Source: an uncultured Prevotella sp.
GTDB taxonomy: Bacteria; Bacteroidota; Bacteroidia; Bacteroidales; Bacteroidaceae
Reading direction: 5' to 3'
Length of the DNA stretch: 7,295 nucleotides
Assembly: GCA_900769055.1 (NCBI GenBank)
Contig: CAAGFF010000223.1
Location: 1-7,295 of the forward strand
Shown here: positions 5,801 to 7,295 of the stretch, piece after piece
How the letters are laid out: each line of letters starts with the position of its first letter
Numbering within the stretch: position 1 is the stretch's first letter
Notes under the pieces: generated by a model
Databases searched by the model: none
Told to the model about the DNA's origin: nothing
Seen by the model: the letters and a program-made list of their open reading frames with translations, nothing else
Position numbers and translations under genes: made by a program

Positions 5801-6057
5801 TTGGTAATGGCGAAAGCCTCGGATGTGGTTGTGGTGCTGAGCATCTCAAGCTCTCCACTCTCCAGGTTCCAACGGAAGCCATAGTTCACGTACGAATAGT
5901 CATTGAAGCAGCCGCACGCCCACTTGCCGTTGGGCGAGATGTCCAGAATCTGGCACTCTTCGGGTGACTTCAATATCACGGGCTTAGGCGTCGAGGTCTG
6001 TGCCCATGCTGCCACGCCTGCAAATAGCGTGGCAGCGAATAATAGAATAGATTTCAT
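2884..6057 (-). CDS. Large secreted multidomain protein with T9SS C-terminal sorting domain
   Basis: The start is taken at ATG 6057 because it opens a clean Sec signal peptide, MKSILLFAATLFAGVAAWAQ; an in-frame ATG at 6090 would add 11 polar residues. The product is 1057 aa. Residues 40-340 carry seven SPDG-like repeats (near 40, 84, 135, 177, 219, 269 and 332; for example AVTPDGQYIAG), suggesting a beta-propeller related to WD40/TolB or HAF repeats. Residues 375-457 look like a fibronectin-III domain (YNVYRDGV, YTYTVTALYG). Two further FnIII-like modules seem split by beta-rich inserts (halves at 462-482/667-715 and 729-750/920-975). Residues 988-1057 form a type A sorting domain (GLPAGIYVVKAVVNGK, then KIQIVK). 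I infer export by Sec, then T9SS, with cleavage at the surface. No catalytic motif is visible; the substrate is unknown. It follows a similar gene by 36 bases. Confidence 0.85.
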   Translation of the reverse strand: MKSILLFAATLFAGVAAWAQTSTPKPVILKSPEECQILDISPNGKWACGCFNDYSYVNYGFRWNLESGELEMLSTTTTSEAFAITNDGVVVGMYTDNTYNANGADFQMPGYYKDGSWHALELPAGTLESGMAYAVTPDGQYIAGVVVTNGIFAGYIWKDGKLYKTLDNTRHAIPYGISPDGQSATGWVQEYNRAACYWDADGNTTLLSDYQSPWSSGRTFSPDGTKILFWGGWDDGEVPQLYAIYDIATKTTTKLPTVVPEAGFDVFDMSDKGTVVGAEDQMGYIYKDGKAQYIDDYLTGKGIDLSTLGVLLGTGDDTVTEDQRYQLFRVQCISPDDNILGIIYYDDSKDEDGNYAVAMRSMIIKFNETSTNLCPVAVKAGQLSGVMSALVTWKDNVAADGVTGYNVYRDGVKVNDAPLTDLSYADNNLESRQYTYTVTALYGDVESDKSEQVSVTIAPQAISSPVALYARQRGYSSAIAQWMRPDSNFPTKTYYDANTDNLQGFGVNVEGLDYENAIRFTKAEMSAYKNLKIRSVGFCPMSEQASWKINLYTYSQDGTLVKFYTQNVSQKLNYGQKNTVVLDTPQNVPDGELVVAVEVSVSNASQNITGMCYGKSFDTYSDLLRLTYEPDFYSLNSMSLAGGYLYPASWNIDVNLAPEGADASIDDVDHYNVFVDGKQTAAVEETSCLIPSVSEGSHALAVTAVYANGKESPQRLAALDIVPNISALPAVENVGVTVDGSSAIKATWQQPTDKDASTITYSGRIPSGKGVVGPESNNYGLMACALYTPSMLKGYDGYKVKAVRFYPMGDAMFTVYIYKDNVQLCEIPVDDYTIAKWNVVPLDQEITISDKSNYRLVIDCYDVTPNANAIAVDTNSPVTYYSDLYSIDGESWESISTAAVYGNWMMGLDIEAAEGVKLDVAGYDVRIDGAKKNSDMLTATEFNYDFGAEDAVQHTINVDVYYTVKPDCVSGTTNRFFIGAAGIGDNTIARLEVRQGDNEVTVAGDNVASVDLVAANGATVASAAGNTVSINGLPAGIYVVKAVVNGKNVARKIQIVK

Positions 6058-6093
6058 TATGGAATTTTTATTGATATTTTGTTCTATCAATCC

Positions 6094-7295
6094 TTACTTC
6101 AGGCTATACTTGTATGCAGCAAGCTTGCCGTTGCTCTCAACGCTTATGACGTAGGTGCCGGCAGGCAGGGCATCAAGCTCCAAGGCATCGGTATTGTCTT
6201 TTCTTGCAACGAGCTGTCCTTTGGCAGAGAATACAGAGACATTGGCAGCAGCACTGAGCGTGACGGAGCGTCCATTGACAGTAAGAACAACGTCGCCATC
6301 AACAGTAACATTGTCAACACCTGCTGCGATGGCAGCATCAACGTCGGTCAGAGTAACGGTGATGGTGTCGGAGATGGCCTTGCCATACTTGTAGCGTGTT
6401 ACGACGAAGAAGTTTGTCTCTTTCATCCACACATTGGCAGGAAGCTCGTTTACCTCGGGTATTGCCGTCAGACTGTCAGCAACCTGGTAGCCCTCGATGT
6501 AGAGACCATTGCTGAGGAAGCCAAGTTCCTTGGGGTATTCAGGATTGGTCCAGCCTATGACAGCATACTTTTCATAAGAGGCATTGAAGCCGCTGCCCAC
6601 TTTAACCTTGAAGCCGCTGGCCAGGTGAAGGTCGCTGACAGCAGGAAGCTCGGTTTTCATGTCAAGGGTCACAACGTCAGAGATGTAGTAGCCGTTCCAT
6701 ACCATGGACTCCTCGTCCATGTCGCTGCCGCTGCCGAACAAAGGCTGAACGAAATACTCGTGTGAGCCATTGACAACATTCTTGTCCTGATAGCGGCAAA
6801 CAAGATTATCAAAATCAAGAACATCCATAACATCACAAGTGTCGAGGACAATACCGTCGCGATAGATTACAAACTTGCAAGGCATGGAGTATGCAAGCTC
6901 AGGAACAGTGAACGAGATGTTGGCAGTATTGATTTCAACTGGGTCAAGCTCGGCAATGATGTCCACGCGTGACATGTTTTCCATGTCAGTGAAGTCGGAA
7001 TATGTATAGAGAGTAGGACGTCCGCTGAGCAACCATCTGCCATCGAAATAAGTAGAATCGGCACTCATCACCTGGTTCTCGTCACCATCAACGAGCCAGT
7101 AGGTAGTCTTGAGGTATGGTACCTCCTCGCCTTTGCTGTTAAACGTTGTCTTCAAGTACTCCACAAGCATTTTTCCATCGTATTTCCACTCCTCAACCTG
7201 CTTATACGTTGGAACAGGGCCTGGGACAAAGTGGGTCTCAAGAACCTTGTTGCCGTTCTCGTCGTACTCTATTGCAGCATTGTAGGTATCGGACT
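6094..7295 (-). CDS. Secreted protein with T9SS sorting domain, C-terminal 399 codons
   Basis: The frame is open to the right edge, so the true start and any signal peptide lie outside; Met 7170 is internal, since 41 sensible codons precede it. The fragment begins with acidic, tyrosine-rich sequence containing YDENGNKV and FNSKGEEV, which resemble YD-type repeats. Two beta-sandwich or FnIII-like regions follow, at roughly 115-200 (KFVIYRDGIVLD, HEYFVQPLFG) and 215-315 (LYIEGYQVAD, FFVVTRYKYG). Residues 319-399 are a type A sorting domain (VSVFSAKGQLVARK, ALPAGTYVISVESNGK, ending YKYSLK). It is expected to follow the same Sec/T9SS route as the downstream gene, with which it probably forms an operon. 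Function is not recognised, and no enzymatic motif is seen in the visible part. Confidence 0.85.
   Translation of the reverse strand, partial: SDTYNAAIEYDENGNKVLETHFVPGPVPTYKQVEEWKYDGKMLVEYLKTTFNSKGEEVPYLKTTYWLVDGDENQVMSADSTYFDGRWLLSGRPTLYTYSDFTDMENMSRVDIIAELDPVEINTANISFTVPELAYSMPCKFVIYRDGIVLDTCDVMDVLDFDNLVCRYQDKNVVNGSHEYFVQPLFGSGSDMDEESMVWNGYYISDVVTLDMKTELPAVSDLHLASGFKVKVGSGFNASYEKYAVIGWTNPEYPKELGFLSNGLYIEGYQVADSLTAIPEVNELPANVWMKETNFFVVTRYKYGKAISDTITVTLTDVDAAIAAGVDNVTVDGDVVLTVNGRSVTLSAAANVSVFSAKGQLVARKDNTDALELDALPAGTYVISVESNGKLAAYKYSLK

Noticed and set aside
6058..6090. Start of the large secreted protein at ATG 6090
   Set aside because: It would place 11 polar residues before the signal peptide and lie only 3 bases after the previous stop; ATG 6057 gives a standard signal peptide.
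6079..6765. 228-codon plus-strand frame opposite the partial secreted-protein gene
   Set aside because: It is antisense to a gene with a recognisable sorting domain, and its translation shows no domain or signal.

Overview
The window looks like chromosome from a Bacteroidales bacterium, most likely Prevotella or a close relative. Four things point there: an HU-HIG type DNA-binding protein followed by a 'smalltalk' peptide, two large secreted proteins that end in type IX secretion (T9SS) sorting domains, AT-rich leaders without Shine-Dalgarno sequences, and TAnnTTTG-type -7 promoter boxes. Genus level is inference.

Layout. Positions 1-315 (minus strand) hold the first 26 codons of an O-antigen translocase/flippase (Wzx-type), which runs off the left edge. 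A 59-aa ORF lies 57 bases upstream of it and reads the same way. This looks like the head of a surface-polysaccharide operon. Its probable promoter is at 526-533, and its leader would contain a striking nested inverted repeat (338-481). Positions 316-1725 hold no credible gene but are crowded with repeats: AT palindromes, 43-bp direct repeats around a heptamer array, a 0.3-kb inverted array of hairpins, and a pair of 38-bp inverted repeats. Positions 1726-2660 (plus strand) carry the HU-family gene, 353 bases of repeats, and the 36-aa smalltalk peptide, closed by a strong terminator (2670-2695) that works on paper in both directions. Positions 2661-2883 are again hairpin and AT repeats.

Positions 2884-7295 (minus strand) hold two adjacent secreted-protein genes 36 bases apart. 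The downstream one is complete: signal peptide, seven-repeat propeller-like region, fibronectin-III-like modules and a sorting domain. The upstream one is cut by the right edge and keeps only its C-terminal 399 codons. They are probably one transcript whose products are exported by Sec and then by T9SS.

The HU/smalltalk pair reads away from the polysaccharide operon. HU-like genes, often with an amidase, are commonly seen near capsule loci in Bacteroides and Prevotella. No amidase is present here. The most unusual part of the window is the non-coding DNA, above all the hairpin array at 1116-1417, whose two arms differ by paired, stem-preserving substitutions.
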